NCBI GenBank assembly: GCA_946800325.1
Contig: OX326959.1
Coordinates: 3,864,501 to 3,928,500 of the forward strand
DNA length: 64,000 nt
Source: Luzula sylvatica
Lineage: Eukaryota; Streptophyta; Magnoliopsida; Poales; Juncaceae
Reading direction: 5' to 3'
Shown here: in pieces, positions 34,377-47,068 of the stretch
How positions within the stretch are numbered: position 1 is the stretch's first letter
How the letters are laid out: every line of letters starts with the position of its first letter
Notes under the pieces: generated by a model
Seen by the model: the letters and a program-made list of their open reading frames with translations, nothing else
What the model was told of the DNA's origin: nothing
Database searches by the model: none
Made by a program: the position numbers and the translations under genes

Positions 34377-35089
34377 GACATTCGCTTGTACGTTCATTTC
34401 AACATTTTTAAAAAAATCTTAAATTCTAGGACAACTAATTTACTTTTTTACCCTTCTAAAAAACTTAAATGTCATATCTACCCTTGCAAAATTCGAAATA
34501 TCAAAATTACCCTCGGTCTGTAAATAAATAATTTAATAACCAACTTTCCTAATTTTATAGGTGTCTTGCCACTGACGCAATTCAGCGGGCACCAACCTGG
34601 CGCACCGGCTTGGGGCTGGGCAGCAGTGGGCTACCAATACGAAATAAAAGTACTGTTTATGCAATTTAAACTTTCAATTCAGCGGCCACCAACCTGGCGC
34701 ACTGGTATGCACGATAATTCTGTTATTATGATATTTACTTTAAAATATGTACATTTTATGCAATTAAGGGGTATTTTGGAAATTTTATGAAATTAAGGGG
34801 TATTTTCTAATTTTCCTAAATTTAGGGGTACGAGAGAGAATTTTATGCAATTCTCCTGCTACACAGGTAATTTTTTCTTATAATATTAAACATATATTTT
34901 GATAGTTTAAAATACAAATCATTTTACTTTAAAAAAAAAAATACTAAACATTTTAAGTATTTTCCTGAATTTGTATGATCTATTTGTTGTATATATTATT
35001 TTTATACTTTTTGGTATTGTGTGATTTTAGTTTGCGGAAAAGTAATAATCATCTCCATGGCTCACGACAATTAAAATCATACAAAAGAA
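34377..35089. other. AT-rich spacer with a 31-bp direct repeat
   Basis: A GC-rich 31-base sequence with GCACCAACCTGGCGCAC occurs at 34578 and again, slightly changed, at 34675. No gene is seen. Confidence 0.55.
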
Positions 35090-36720
35090 TTTACCAATAA
35101 TAATACAAATATGAATACAAATACGAAATACGAATACGAATATGAATACACATACAAATAATACATGAATGCAAATACATTAATATGAATACGTGGACAC
35201 GAATGCGAATAGAAATGTGAATAGGAATGCGAAATACAAATAATTTACAACTAAATGTAAAAATACGAATACACAAATTGAAATACGATTACAAATACAA
35301 ATACTTACACAAGTACATGAATATAAACACAAATATAACAAAACAAATACCAATACAAATACCAACAAAAACACTAAAATATGAAATGAAAATACAAATA
35401 TAAATGAAAATGAAAATACAAACACAACAACGAAATTGAAATGCAAATGCGAATCGAAAATGCAAACACGGGACTCAAATACGAAATGCACATCATTCTC
35501 ATATCATCATTCTCATCATATCATCGTCGTCGTTGTATTCATCATCATCATCATCATCATCATCATTATCAAAATGCGGATACAAAATACAAAACACGAA
35601 ATGCGAAACAAATAAAAATACAAGTACAAATACAAAATACAATTACATAATACTAATTCAAAATACATATACAAGTACGAAATATAAACACGAGTACAAA
35701 ATACGAAAATGCAATACGAATATGTATACGAATACGAACACGAACAAAAACACGAACACAAATACTAATATGATTTGGAGTTACGAAATCATACGAATAC
35801 AAATACGAAATATGAATAATGATACGAACGCGCAAATAAGAATAATATCATCATAAAAATGCGGATACAAAATACAAAAAATGAACGGCAAAAAAAAAAT
35901 ACAAATAGAAATACACATAAGAAAATACAAATACAAGTACAAATATTTAATACAATTACGGGATACAAATACAAAATACATATACAAGTATGAAATACCA
36001 ACTAGAGTATGAAATACAAGAATGTAATATGAATATGTATATGAATACGGACACGAACATAAGCACAAACATGAATACTAATACGATTAGGAATCAATGA
36101 TTACGATTAACGATTAATGAATAATGAGTTATGAAATACGAAATCACACAAATACAAATATGAAATACGAATACTAATACGAATACACGGATACAAATAC
36201 ACGAATACGAATATACATACACGAATGTGAATATGGATGCGAAATACGAACACGCAATGCAAATACAAATACAAATAAAAATAAAAATACGAACAATTCG
36301 ATATTTCATAAATGAGGACATGTTAATCATTATCGTCATCCATCGTCATCGTCATCATTATTATCATCAGTATGCGGATACATAATACAAAAAAGAATGA
36401 GTACGAAATATAATTATGAATACCAAGTGAAGTACGGAATACAAATACGAAATGCCAATACAGTACGAAATACAAAAATGAAATACAATGCGAATACGAA
36501 AACGATCGTAAGCATGAAGATGAGTACTAAGGACTAGAAATTAAGAATTACAAATAACGAATAATGAATTACGAAATACGAAATACGAAATCACATGAAT
36601 ACAAATACGAAAGACGAATTCCCATACGAATACGCGAACAAGAATAATACACGAATACAAATAGATGAATATGAATATACGGATATGAATGTGAATACGA
36701 ATACAAAATACGCAATTCGA
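35090..36720. repeat. Long degenerate AATACR hexamer array
   Basis: About 1.6 kb built from AATACA/AATACG-like hexamers with CAT-repeat islands. A higher-order pattern is visible: AAAATGCGGATACAAAATAC starts at 35571 and again at 35856, and a related one at about 36370. The long minus-strand ORFs of Phe/Val/Ile/Cys/Tyr runs are by-products of the repeat. Confidence 0.8.
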
Positions 36721-36786
36721 TATATTTCATAATGAGAACATGTTAATTACAACAAACAATTTGATTTCACAACAAAAAATAATTGT
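36721..36786. other. Spacer
   Basis: Short AT-rich link between the hexamer array and a tandem duplication. Confidence 0.5.
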
Positions 36787-36962
36787 AGAGACAGGCCAAT
36801 TGACTCCATGCTTTCCTAACAGAGAAAGGAGACAAGAGAAATTTATATACACATCAATTTCTCATTGGCCCAACAGAGACAGGCCCATTGACTCCAAGCT
36901 TTTCTAACAGAGAAAGGAGACAAGCGAAATTTATATACACGTCAATTTCTACTTGGCCCAAC
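36787..36962 (+). repeat. 88-bp tandem duplication
   Basis: Two near-identical units start at 36787 and 36875 (AGAGACAGGCC...TTGGCCCAAC); a third start at 36963 quickly diverges. Confidence 0.85.
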
Positions 36963-37339
36963 AGAGACATGCTTTCCTCGTCTCCATCTCTCCCACACCT
37001 CATGCGCGGCAGTCGGCACCAACAAACCACCCACATCTCAAACCTGTACTTTGGTCGTGTAGGGTGGAGGCGCCATTGTTGCCTCTTTCCTTTCTTCTTT
37101 TCACTCTATCTTGCGCCATAGTTAAGCTCTCAGACTTTTACAACAGACTGAGTACTCTCCAAGCTTCTCAACTGCCGCATTCTTGCTCAGATAAGCTCTC
37201 CCCCGATCTCCTTTTTCTTTCTCTAATCATAAGCCAATCTCGCATAATTTCGTTTATTAACACTGATTTTTCCACTTTTCTTTCAGTGAAAGCTCGACTA
37301 CACCTCTCTCTCTCTCCATATGACGAAGATAAATATCGC

Positions 37340-37606
37340 TCAAAGCTGAGAGCTTTCTTCATCATTCTTCTCTTCTGTCAGACTATCCACCGCTAATTCA
37401 AAAGAGGAGATCAAATTTATTGAGCCGGCCACTTCCACCTTCAGCGCCTCCCAATGAGAGAGTACGAATTCACAACTTTCCAGCAGGTGCTCTACAGTCT
37501 CCTCCTGATTTAGACATAGAAAGCATATGAAAGCCATATCTAATTGCTTGTTATTAATAGTCCTAATCCTGAACATTGGGCCTTGCCCTCCTTGTTCCAC
37601 GCTCAT
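37340..37606 (-). pseudogene. LINE reverse-transcriptase zinc-binding fragment
   Basis: The minus-strand frame reads FRIRTINNKQLDM, then CFLCLNQEETVEHLLESC and HWEAL, the Cys-X2-Cys...His...Cys pattern of the zf-RVT domain at the C-terminus of plant LINEs and related host proteins. Only this domain remains, without reverse transcriptase or tail. Confidence 0.7.
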
Positions 37607-38987
37607 GACTTCGTTGTCGTTGGATTGCCTTCTCTCTTCCGTGCTTTCTCATCCGTACGATGCAGTTCTCTATACGTGGGGCTCGAGAGAGAAAACCCTA
37701 GCCCCACGAAATGAAAAAAACCTAGCCCGCCAGATTTCGTCAGCGATGGCGTCGCGAGAGAGAAAAGAAAAGGAGGAGGTGGGTCCTGCTGACAGTTCTC
37801 GATTCAACGCTATTTTTACTAATTAACCCTTTCTTTTCTACATAATTAGTTCTTCTTTCTTCTTCGCAATTCTGAAGTTGTTTTGTCATTTTCGTATTTT
37901 ACGGTTTAAATTGCAGATTTTGGATTTTACAAGGATATATTTGAAACTTCTAGGTTTTCGATGAGCATAGCTGGTATTTTCAATTGTGACAAGGATATTA
38001 TTGAAACATTTATGCAGGTGCCGGAAGATGCTCGATTTAACGGTATTTTTACAAATTGACCCTTTCTCTACTTCTTAATTAGTTTTTGGTCATTTTTTGT
38101 AACTACGAGGTTGTTTTGATATTTTCTTATTTTAGTGCATATATTTTCTTTTTTACTCTTTTTTTTTTGGAAAACATGACAAGTATCATTTATGCCCCTC
38201 TTTTTTTTTTCTTCTGTCGATGTTGGTAGCGTAATGTGTACTGTTATTGACATGGCTACGGGCAACCAGCGTTGCAGCGACCGATACCAAAAGGTACTCG
38301 ACACTAAAAGTCTAAAATATAATCAATAATATTATTACTTATATTTTTTTTATTGTAATCAATAGTATTACTACTCGAAGGGAAGGACGAGGAGGTGGGT
38401 TCTGCTGACAGTGGCGTGACGCAAAACAGGTGCTAGGCGATGGCGGCACAAGGCAAAGTTGAAGCAAATTTCTTCTATACTGGTGTGTGCTGGTACCGCT
38501 TGGATGTGTTTTTGAATGATTTTTTTTTTTTTGCATTTGTTTTTACCAGAAAGGGATTGTGAGTTCCTCAAACGATGTTGCGATGAAAGGAGAAGAGGCA
38601 GAGGACGAATAGGGGTATTTCAAGGAGGAACAGCACGAGGAGGAGAACCTACTCAAACGGAAGGAGGACGTGGTTCCCGCTGATAGCAGCACGACGCAGA
38701 ACAGATACTAGGCGATAGTGGCACGAGGCGAAGTTGAAGCAAATTTCTTTTGTGCTGGTACGTGCGGTTATTATTGCTTCGATATCTTTTTCCATTATTT
38801 GGTTTGCATTCGTTTTTACCAGAAATGGAGGAGGGTGTGGTTATGCGAAAAAAATCGAGATTTTCATGAAGTGAGGCTGTAGAATTTTTTTTTTTGATTT
38901 TTTAGTTATAATTAAAGTAAATTTAATTCTAATATTTTGTTTTTGTATGTAATTTTAGAGATATGGAGGTGAAAGATAATTTCTGAG
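37607..38987. repeat. Decayed repeats with short exon-like pieces
   Basis: Two related blocks about 275 bp apart (near 38387 and 38662) share GGCGATRGYGGCACRAGGCR-like sequence and the following GAAGTTGAAGCAAATTTCTT. Related leader pieces occur at 37771 and 38025. A short frame starts at 37745 (MASRERKEKEEVGPADSSRF). No full gene. Confidence 0.5.
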
Positions 38988-39117
38988 ATTAATTGGCGCA
39001 AGTAAATAAATAAATCGGTAAGAAATAATAGTTATTTATATTACAATAGTTTATTAATTGGCGCAAGTAAATAAATAAATCGGTAAGAAATAATAGTTAT
39101 TTATATTACAATAGTTT
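38988..39117 (+). repeat. 65-bp perfect tandem duplication
   Basis: Units at 38988-39052 and 39053-39117 appear identical, so the duplication is recent. Confidence 0.9.
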
Positions 39118-39197
39118 TTGTATTTTAATATATCTTTTCTGGTGATATTATTAACTTCTTATTTTGTACTCTACTCAGGGGATTTGAATGTGACTTA

Positions 39198-39390
39198 GTG
39201 TAATCATCATCATCATCATTACCATATCATCATATTTATCATGAAACATCTCATCATCTTCATCATGAACATGGTATCATCATCATTAAAGTATCATACC
39301 ATCATCATTAAAGTATCATACCATCATCATCATCATTAAAGTATCATATCATCATCATTATCATCATCATCGTCATCATAGTGATCATTA
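39198..39390. repeat. CAT/ATC microsatellite
   Basis: Imperfect ATC repeats with ATTAAAGTATCAT interruptions repeated three times. Confidence 0.85.
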
Positions 39391-39409
39391 CCATGTGATT
39401 TTGAAACAT

Positions 39410-41600
39410 TTATGAGGATATTACCGGACATAAAAATACAAAATGTATGAAACGACTCGGATAATGAACAAAACCAAAATAAAAAGAATAATGAAAATAA
39501 CAAACATACGAACATATCAAGCAAAGATAACAAAGCAATAAGAAAGGTCTAATGAATTGCAAACAAGAAACTAAAGCAATTGCAAACACCTAATGTCATC
39601 ACGAATTGAAGTAATAACAAAGACCTAAATAGAATCAAAAGAAATGCATATACGATCTCGACATGAACCAAAATAATAAGAAAGACCTAACGTAAATCAA
39701 ACGAAACAAGAATGCAATCTCAATACGAACCAAAGCAATAACAAAGGCTTAACGTGGATCAAATTACATATACAATCTCATTACGGATGCGAAAACGGAA
39801 AACGAATTGCAATATTAATATCAATACGAACTGCGACATATGAAACAACAATACGAATAGAAAATTATAATACATACAAAAATGCAAATTTTAATGCAGC
39901 AAATACAAATGCCAAAAAAAAATGCCAACAAAAAAAAATATGCATACAAATGACTGAAATACATTGAAAAATAAGAAAATACTAATGAATTATGAATTAC
40001 AAAAAATAAAATAATAAATACAAATACAAAAGAAAATACGTATGAAAGTGCAAATTCTAATGAAGCAAATACAAATGCCCAAAAAAATATATATGTATGT
40101 AAGACATATATTAAATACATAGAAAAATAAGAAATAGCGATGAATTATAAATTACAAATTACAAAAAATGAAATACGAAATACAAATACAAATGCGCATA
40201 GGAGTGCGAAAACGGAAAACAAATAACAATACAACGAACTGTGAAATATCAAATAAATTGCGAATATAAATACGAATTGAAAATACAAATACCTTTTCGC
40301 ACATTTTCCAGACATTGCCGATGATGTATAATAAATAATTAAATTTTAAAACAAGAAACGTTTGTATTATTCAAGAAAGCCGGCTCTTGAACAATTCAAA
40401 CGATTCTTGCTCTGAAATTTAAAAAATCATGATTTACTGAGGCAAACACCTTGTACGAATGTAAAGGCAGTTACATATACAAATATAGCTAAATACACAA
40501 ATATCAAAAAAATCTGGACACGCAAATAACGAACACAAGCATAATATGCACACACAAATACAAAATTATGATAAGATTACTAGCAAACAAAATACGAATA
40601 CAAACAAGGTCACTCAAACGGTTTATTTTGCGGTAGCCCTTTCTTCATATTCGCTATAATTTTGATGACGATAGATGACAAAATGAGCTAACTTTGAAGA
40701 AAAATTGTTTGAATTATTCATCAAATCCGGCTCTCAATCAATTATTTGTGCTCTGCAATTTAAAAAAATCATGCTTTACTAATGCAAACACACTGTACGA
40801 ATGCAAAAGCAGTTACTGATAAAAATATAGCAAAAAATAGAAATATCTAAAAGATTACATGATACAAACACCAAATACAAGCATCAAATATACATGCAAA
40901 CGCAAAATAACAACACAATTACTGAGCACAAACAAGAATAGGAACATGAATGTGAATTACGACGTGAATAAGGAAAGGAGCACTAATACGAATACAAACA
41001 CGATCATGAATTACGAATTAACTATGAATCTACAATCTCAAAATTGGATTTGTTTTGCAAGAATTAGAAATGTTTCATGGAAATAACACAAAATCGCAAA
41101 ATAACACAATCTCAAAGTTGGATTTTTTGGTAAACACGAAGAAAAAAACAACACAATCTTTTTTTATGTATTTGTACTTGATGAAAATAAATATCACAAT
41201 ATCTGCACATATTTCGTGTAAATAAAATAGGAATAAGAATATGAATATGTATGTGAATAGGAATAAGAATAGGAATACGAATAGTAACATAAATAGGAAT
41301 TCGAATAGGAATAAGAATACGAGCACAAGTAAGAAAACGTAAACCAAATACCAATACCCCAAACTGCAAAATACAAAGCAAATCATGAACGCAAATGCGA
41401 ATAATAAATACAATCACGGGATACAAAAAATTTTGGCCCATTTTGCTGACTTTGCCGATGATGTATAAAAAATAAACAAATTTTATAGCAAAAACCATTT
41501 GAATTGTTAAAGAAAACCGGCTCTTGAACAATTCAAATGGTTGTTGCTCTAAAATTTATAAAATCATGATTTCTGAGGCAAATGCAATATCCGTACATAT
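39410..41600. repeat. Second AATACA-type array with three interspersed modules
   Basis: Again AATACR-like hexamers, broken by a roughly 150-bp module that occurs three times (around 40310-40480, 40640-40830 and 41440-41590) and contains CCGGCTCTTGAACAATTC or a variant. Minus-strand ORFs rich in Phe, Tyr, Ile and Val are repeat artefacts. Confidence 0.7.
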
Positions 41601-41852
41601 TTTGTTCAAATAAAATTGTTTACTCTTTTTCAATGCATCTCATAATTATGTGTTTCTTTGTTGTGAAATATTGATATATTATATATATATTTACATGTCA
41701 ATTACAATATACCCATAATTTATTCGCATCATGTAAGCAGTCAACCTATACCGTAGAATTATTAATATTCAAGATAAATTGTGTTTATGTTCATAAATAA
41801 ATATTCATTCCATATCAAACACATATAATACAATGATTTTGTTATAAATAAC

Positions 41853-42248
41853 GACTAAACCTTTATTTGTATTTTCCGAAACAATTTTTTATTTACAAGC
41901 AATGGAAATAATGAACAATGAACAAAAATAAGATTGCAGTGAAAACACATTTATTAGCCGTTAAAATTTTTCGGATTTGTGAAATCACGCACAATTATGT
42001 GCAATATTTCTTCTTCGATGATATTCAAGATAACTTTCTCAACACGTGTGGACTAAACCTTTATTTGTATTTTCCGAAACAATTTTTTATTTACAAGCAA
42101 TGGAAATAATGAACAATGAACAAAAATAAGATTGCAGTGAAAACATATTTATTAGCCGTTAAAATTTTTCGGATTTGTGAAATAACGCACAATTATGTGC
42201 AATATTTCTTCTTCGATGATATTCAAGATAACTTTCTCAACACGTGTG
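41853..42248 (+). repeat. 198-bp tandem duplication
   Basis: Units at 41853-42050 and 42051-42248 are almost identical. It lies 70 bases before the Helitron 3' hairpin. Confidence 0.9.
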
Positions 42249-42318
42249 GACAAATACACACTACAAAATAAATAAAATTACAACACAAACACAATTCAGA
42301 ACGAAATTAAAAAAACAA

Positions 42319-42348
42319 GCCCGCGCAATCGCGCGGGCGCAACGCTAG
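42319..42348 (+). terminator. Helitron 3' terminus
   Basis: A perfect 8-bp stem GCCCGCGC/GCGCGGGC (42319-42326, 42331-42338) with loop AATC is followed by GCAACG and CTAG, then T. This is the conserved Helitron ending: hairpin, about 6-10 bases, CTRR, inserted before T. It is a transposition terminator, not a transcription terminator. Confidence 0.8.
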
Positions 42349-42794
42349 TAATTATATAAAATATATGATGGGTTGAAAATGTCATTTTCTAATTGGTTCT
42401 TGAGTAAAAGTTATGGAACAACATGATATGATAACATGATTGATCTTTCTAATTCAAATTAGGGTATTCTGATTTATATTTTTTGTCAGAACAATTTTGT
42501 TGCTTTCAATTCTCTGCGAAATAGATTTTTCGATTGCAATTCTTTGATTCCAAATGATGTCCAAATGGGGTCTAGAATTAAAATTTTCATTGGTTTTTTT
42601 TTGCCTTGTGTACTATTTCGTACTTCTTCAAAAGTCAAATATTCAAATTTTGAATCTTCGGGAAGCATTTCAAGAAGATGCTTTACTTCACTAAAAAAAT
42701 CTACTTGTTTAGATTTAATAAATGTTCCTTTTCTTATAGTTCTTATATTATTAATATTAGCACGATGAGTTTGCAAATAATTCCAAATTTAGAA

Positions 42795-43110
42795 AGGGTA
42801 AATATGATATTTTGTATTTTTCAAAAGGAAAATATGATCCATTCTTTAGAAGAATAAATATAATATTTTCAGACATTATTTGGGTCGAAATGATATTTAC
42901 TAATCTTACAAGAGCAAATATGATATTTTGTATTTTTGAAAAGGTATATATGATACATATTTATAGAAGGATAACTATGATATTTCCATATATTATTAGG
43001 GTCAAAATGATATTTCCGGATTTTTACTAGGGTAAATATGATATTTTGTATTTGTAGAAGGGTAAATATGATATCTTAGGCTTATAAAAGAATAAATATG
43101 ATATGATATT
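42795..43110 (+). repeat. Minisatellite, about 30-bp AGGGTAAATATGATATTT unit
   Basis: About ten degenerate units, each with AAATATGATATTTT or a near form, continuing more weakly to about 43270. Confidence 0.7.
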
Positions 43111-44527
43111 TGCATGTTATACCAAGGGAAGATTTCTAATTGCATCAATTCAAGCAAATATGTCCTAAACTTTCATATTTTAACGTATTTATGTTCTTCA
43201 ATTTCCTTTCTAAGCCAATAAATATGATATTCGGGTTAAGGGTATAAATAAAATATTTTAGATTTTTAAAAGGGTTATTAATATGACATTTGTCCAAAAA
43301 AATCAACAATCGAGCATCTTGATTAAGAAGATAGTCATCGACAAGCTGATCAGAATGGCTAAGTCTCGAATATATAATCGGTACGAGAAGTGACATGTTT
43401 AACCAAACCGTTCATTAAATCTCAAATTAGTCCTAGATCAATTCAATAAAAATCAAATTGCTATAATAGTTTGGTTTATTTTGTTTCTTTGTTTGAATGA
43501 AAAGAGACTATTATTTTGTAAGAATTTGGTTAGTTTGTATGAATATGACGAATTATTATAAGGTCGGGTAAAATGACCAATAGTGAAGGACCGTAATTAC
43601 CCAAATGCATTTTTTTTTTCAATAAGCAGAAAAATAGGTTTCAAAAATTTACCTTAATGCCAACACAACCATCAACATCGAGAGTAGTTAGACTCTCTGA
43701 AAAAGTTTTCTACAATGCCTCGAGGCAATTATCCGCAGTTCCAATTATTCCAAACAAACTGCAATTCATGTATAATAAAATCAGTTTTATTTTTAATTAT
43801 TTTTGTCAAATTTTAGAAACTAATTTACCTGAGATATTCTAGAGATGCACAATTTTGAGCAATCCATAAATAAAAAAGAATTGTTATAATTTGAGTACGA
43901 ATAAAATGAAAGAGACTATGTTGGTCAATTAAACAGTCAATAACCTAATTTTCGTAATGGGATTGTTTTTACAAACATAGTGATGAGATAATTAAAAAAC
44001 TGAGAGTGACCAACTCGGACAATTAAGAGTGATTAACTATACTTTGAAACAACGCTCTAATTCGGACGAATAGAAAAAAATTCGTAACAAAATAAGAAAA
44101 ATTAAAAGTCAACGCACTAATATAGATAGTTTAACACGAAACAACAAACTATTTACAATGACCTGATTCGGAAAAATGAATTGTACCGTGACAAGACCAC
44201 TCAACAATTAAATTTTGAGATTGAGTAATATGAACAATTAAAAAACCAACAAACTTAAACTTGAGAGATGGTCCAATTTAAAAAATCAAGCTACTATATT
44301 TTATCATAATGCTTTGATTTGGGTGACAACTCAAAAAAATTGTGAGAACATGAAGACATTTAAAAATTGATACATTTTAATGGTAAAAATTTGAGTTATC
44401 AATTAACGACAACTAAAAAGAAGTTGCAACAAAAAAGTTGGAAGAACAAACTTGTCTGATCTAGCCACTTCTGATAAACTAAAAATTTTGAGATGATTTT
44501 TTGGGAATTTTGAACCTTCAAAATCCT

Positions 44528-44575
44528 ATCTACCATGCAAATCGGACCGTTTTTCTTGAGCCAGCTTTATTGGAA
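44528..44575 (-). pseudogene. Relic of the C2H2 gene's second exon
   Basis: About 48 bases match the second exon of the C2H2 gene near 57945-57990 (the GGCTCAAGAAAAACGGTCC stretch, minus strand). Only this fragment remains, so copies of the gene once spread this far. Confidence 0.65.
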
Positions 44576-45420
44576 ATGCAACAATTGAAAATAATTAGTT
44601 ACATTGAAAATGATACATTATTAATTATCAACCCGAAATTTGATTTCCGACTTTAAAAGGTGGAAACATCTTTACTTGAAGCTGAAATGCGGCAATTGCC
44701 ATGCTTACATAAATTCGATAAAAAAGTATTCTCTTTTTTAAACTTATCAGCGAAATTTACAGAAAATCCCCTATTCTGATTTGGAGATGATAATTAGTGT
44801 TAAATCTTGCTATTTCAAGCGATTAGCCACTCTCTCATACCTGAAGAGATCATGGGTTCAAAACCCGGCGAAGCCGGTTTCTCCAAAATTGGCGAGCCAT
44901 AAAGAACTCACTCTATATAAATAGAAAATACATGCTCTGAGCATTTCATTTCTCGATTGCGATTTTCTTATATTAAATTATACAAATGATTTCGGTTTTG
45001 ATGATGTCAATGGAATTTAAAATTTGGATTTTCATGAAATTTGAAGATACGTCTTTTTTCTGTCTATTATTTTTTACTTTTTCAAGATCAAATATGTAAA
45101 TTTTGATTCTTTTGTAAACATTTAAAGAAGACCATTACTTCATTAAAAAGTCCACTTGCTAAGATAGTTGAATGTATGCATTATACTTAGTTATCAGATC
45201 ATTTTAGTTCTCCATTTACTCATTAACTCAGTATACGTGACTTGCTTCATGTACTTATGAATACATGCCACCAAATTGGTGATAATAAAAAACCATTTAT
45301 CAATCGATTAAACAAAGAATATAAATTTGGTTATAAAAATAGTATCCATTTTTTTCGGCATTTGCCTTGAAAATTAAGATCATATTACGATTTTTCATTA
45401 CTAGCTTATATGTATATTAC

Positions 45421-45621
45421 TAAATATTTTGACTTTATAGGTCAACAATGAGGACAGTCTTCAAGTACGAAAAATAGAAAGCATATTTTTCATCATCAAT
45501 GTTCATGGCGCTCCCAAAATTCGAAGAAAAGTCACATCTAAATTCGTTAAGAAATGTTAAAAAGTTACTTATATACACTACAATAAATCAACGCGCGATG
45601 ATTCATATGAATTAGTGATTA

Positions 45622-45660
<39 letters not shown>

Positions 45661-45840
45661 GAGCGAGTTAACCTACTTAATTAAGTACAATTTATGATCA
45701 ATAAGTAAAATATACATATAAGAATAAACGAATATACGCGTTCGTAGGAATAATTAAGTGTACAATAAGATTGTGCACAAGTAAAATTCATGGGATATTC
45801 CGTTCGAACGAAATGATATATCCATTCGAACGGCAGGACG
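45421..45840 (+). repeat. Direct repeat, left copy (420 bp)
   Basis: Starts TAAATATTTTGACTTTATAG and ends GGCAGGACG. Includes a TA repeat and, near its end, CCGTTCGAACG, the same palindrome core as in the Sirevirus LTR. Pairs with 48384-48837; no TG...CA ends. Confidence 0.88.
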
Positions 45841-46847
45841 ATCCGTTATCCGCGAAGTGCATCTCCAAACTACCTCTCTCCACGTCGTAAATAAAACATC
45901 CTTTCTCGAGGACCCGTCACAGGAGACAGCCGCAAAGTACGCGTCAGAGTGGCAGAAATGCGCGGCTTTGCTATTATCGAAGGAGTGTAGAGGGCCACCT
46001 GTCATCGTATAAGAGTCCCAAAATTTCGCTTCATAGAGAGTGGATGAGAGAAACAAGTTGGTATTTGTGGATTGTACCGATTAGAGCATTGTCACGGCAG
46101 TTTGATGAGAGGGGCGTTGCTCGACTAAATTACCGGCATTGCAATCCAAGATTTTCAACTCGCTGGAATGGGTACCTGTATAGATACGAGACGAGTCGCT
46201 CACGAAGTTCATGCATGTTCATAAATTGAAATCGTCTCGACAGGTACGGAACGGTCTGAACCGGCTGTAGACGAGCTGACAGTCTCGTATTTCTCATGCG
46301 GCCATTCGTGCGGTGACATTTGGAAGCGCTCGGAGAGGACGGCTCGGTTCGGGACAGACGTGGGGTTGGAGGAGAGACAGGTGAGGGAGAGTCGCGATTG
46401 GAGCGGGACACTGACAATGTTGGTGTTTCAAATACCGTACCGCTATCGAATCTAATGTCATCATTTCGGTACAGACAAGTTGCCTGTCAGTACAGGTACC
46501 GGTACAAGTAATGATTTCAGAAGTGAAATTACCATCGTCGAGATTATCAATCAGGCCAGGAAAAGTAAGGGAAGTGGGGGAGACCAACGTGGTGACATCA
46601 GCAGGCCGTCGAATCGGGCCAGGAGTGACGTAACTAGGCGATTGGTACGACATGAGATCCGCCTGGCAATCTCATCGCGGCCGATGGTGTGGCCGAGATT
46701 CAGTCCATTTCCTCTTTGACGTAACAGGCGCTTGTAGCTAGGGTTAGGGTTTGAGCGAAACGGCGTGAACGAAGAGGCGTACGGTGTATTGTAAACCGGT
46801 GTGTGTAGTTTTTTCTGGAAAAGGCGCATGTAGTTTGCACCTTTGGC
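45841..46847. other. GC-richer segment upstream of a small ORF
   Basis: Unusually GC-rich for this part of the window, with repeated GAGACGAGTC and GGTACCGGTAC motifs. Several short frames overlap on both strands but none is convincing. It may be the promoter of the small gene that follows. Confidence 0.45.
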
Positions 46848-46855
46848 TATATAAA
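46848..46855 (+). promoter_or_regulatory. TATA box of small ORF
   Basis: TATATAAA lies 68 bases before the ATG at 46916, with purine-rich leader between. Its placement is that of a plant core promoter. Confidence 0.5.
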
Positions 46856-46915
46856 GGCAATTAGGCAAGGCATACAGTCCGATTGAGAAGAAGAAGAAGC
46901 GACTGAGAAGAAAAA

Positions 46916-47068
46916 ATGGGATTCTTTTCTATCTTCAGAGATATAAAAGAAAAGATAAAGAAGATGAAGGAGAAGCGCAAATGGAAGAAGGAGGAGAGGG
47001 AAGAAGAGAAGCGATGGGAGAAAGCAAGAGCCAATATTATGAATGAATCTGATTCGATGTATTTATGA
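46916..47068 (+). CDS. Possible 50-residue Lys/Glu-rich small protein
   Basis: A 50-codon ORF: an N-terminal hydrophobic patch (MGFFSIFRDI), then an unbroken charged helix of Lys, Glu and Arg (about residues 11-38), then ARANIMNESDSMYL. A TATA box precedes it and an AT-rich 3' region follows. It could be an amphipathic small protein, or a chance frame in purine-rich DNA. Not recognised; the only evidence is frame, promoter layout and composition. Confidence 0.4.
   Translation: MGFFSIFRDIKEKIKKMKEKRKWKKEEREEEKRWEKARANIMNESDSMYL

Larger units (their letters stand above)
11600..42348 (+). mobile_element. Putative giant non-autonomous Helitron (span uncertain)
   Basis: The 3' end is a textbook Helitron terminus at 42319-42348, followed by T. 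A candidate 5' end TCCTTATACTAAAAAGG starts at 11600, preceded by A; because it lies in the SINE target duplication its first bases also occur at 1385-1392. Between these ends, apart from nested transposons, are gene scraps and tandem repeats such as Helitrons are known to capture. No Rep/helicase frame is seen. The exact 5' end and the claim that this is a single element are inferences; a nearer 5' end could have been missed. Confidence 0.35.
42349..45420. other. AT-rich intergenic DNA, no intact gene
   Basis: No open gene. A segment at about 42513-42740 resembles a more decayed one at 44950-45180, suggesting an old dispersed repeat. A minus-strand frame (42776-42486, KHLLEMLPEDSKFEYLTFEEV) could be a relic but is not recognised. 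Confidence 0.5.

Noticed and set aside
35180..36339. Long minus-strand ORFs rich in Phe, Val, Ile, Cys and Tyr, resembling membrane proteins
   Set aside because: They are direct translations of the AATACR hexamer array; the pattern follows the repeat, not a protein family.
37527..37826. 99-codon plus-strand ORF opposite the LINE fragment
   Set aside because: It is partly the reverse shadow of the zf-RVT frame; the minus-strand frame carries the recognisable Cys/His pattern.
39198..39390. CRISPR-like regular repeat
   Set aside because: This is a CAT microsatellite in a plant genome with no spacer structure.
44820..44900. tRNA gene or second SINE around GGGTTCAAAACCC
   Set aside because: The B-box-like sequence is imperfect, no proper A box is found at the right distance, and no cloverleaf or target duplication is visible.
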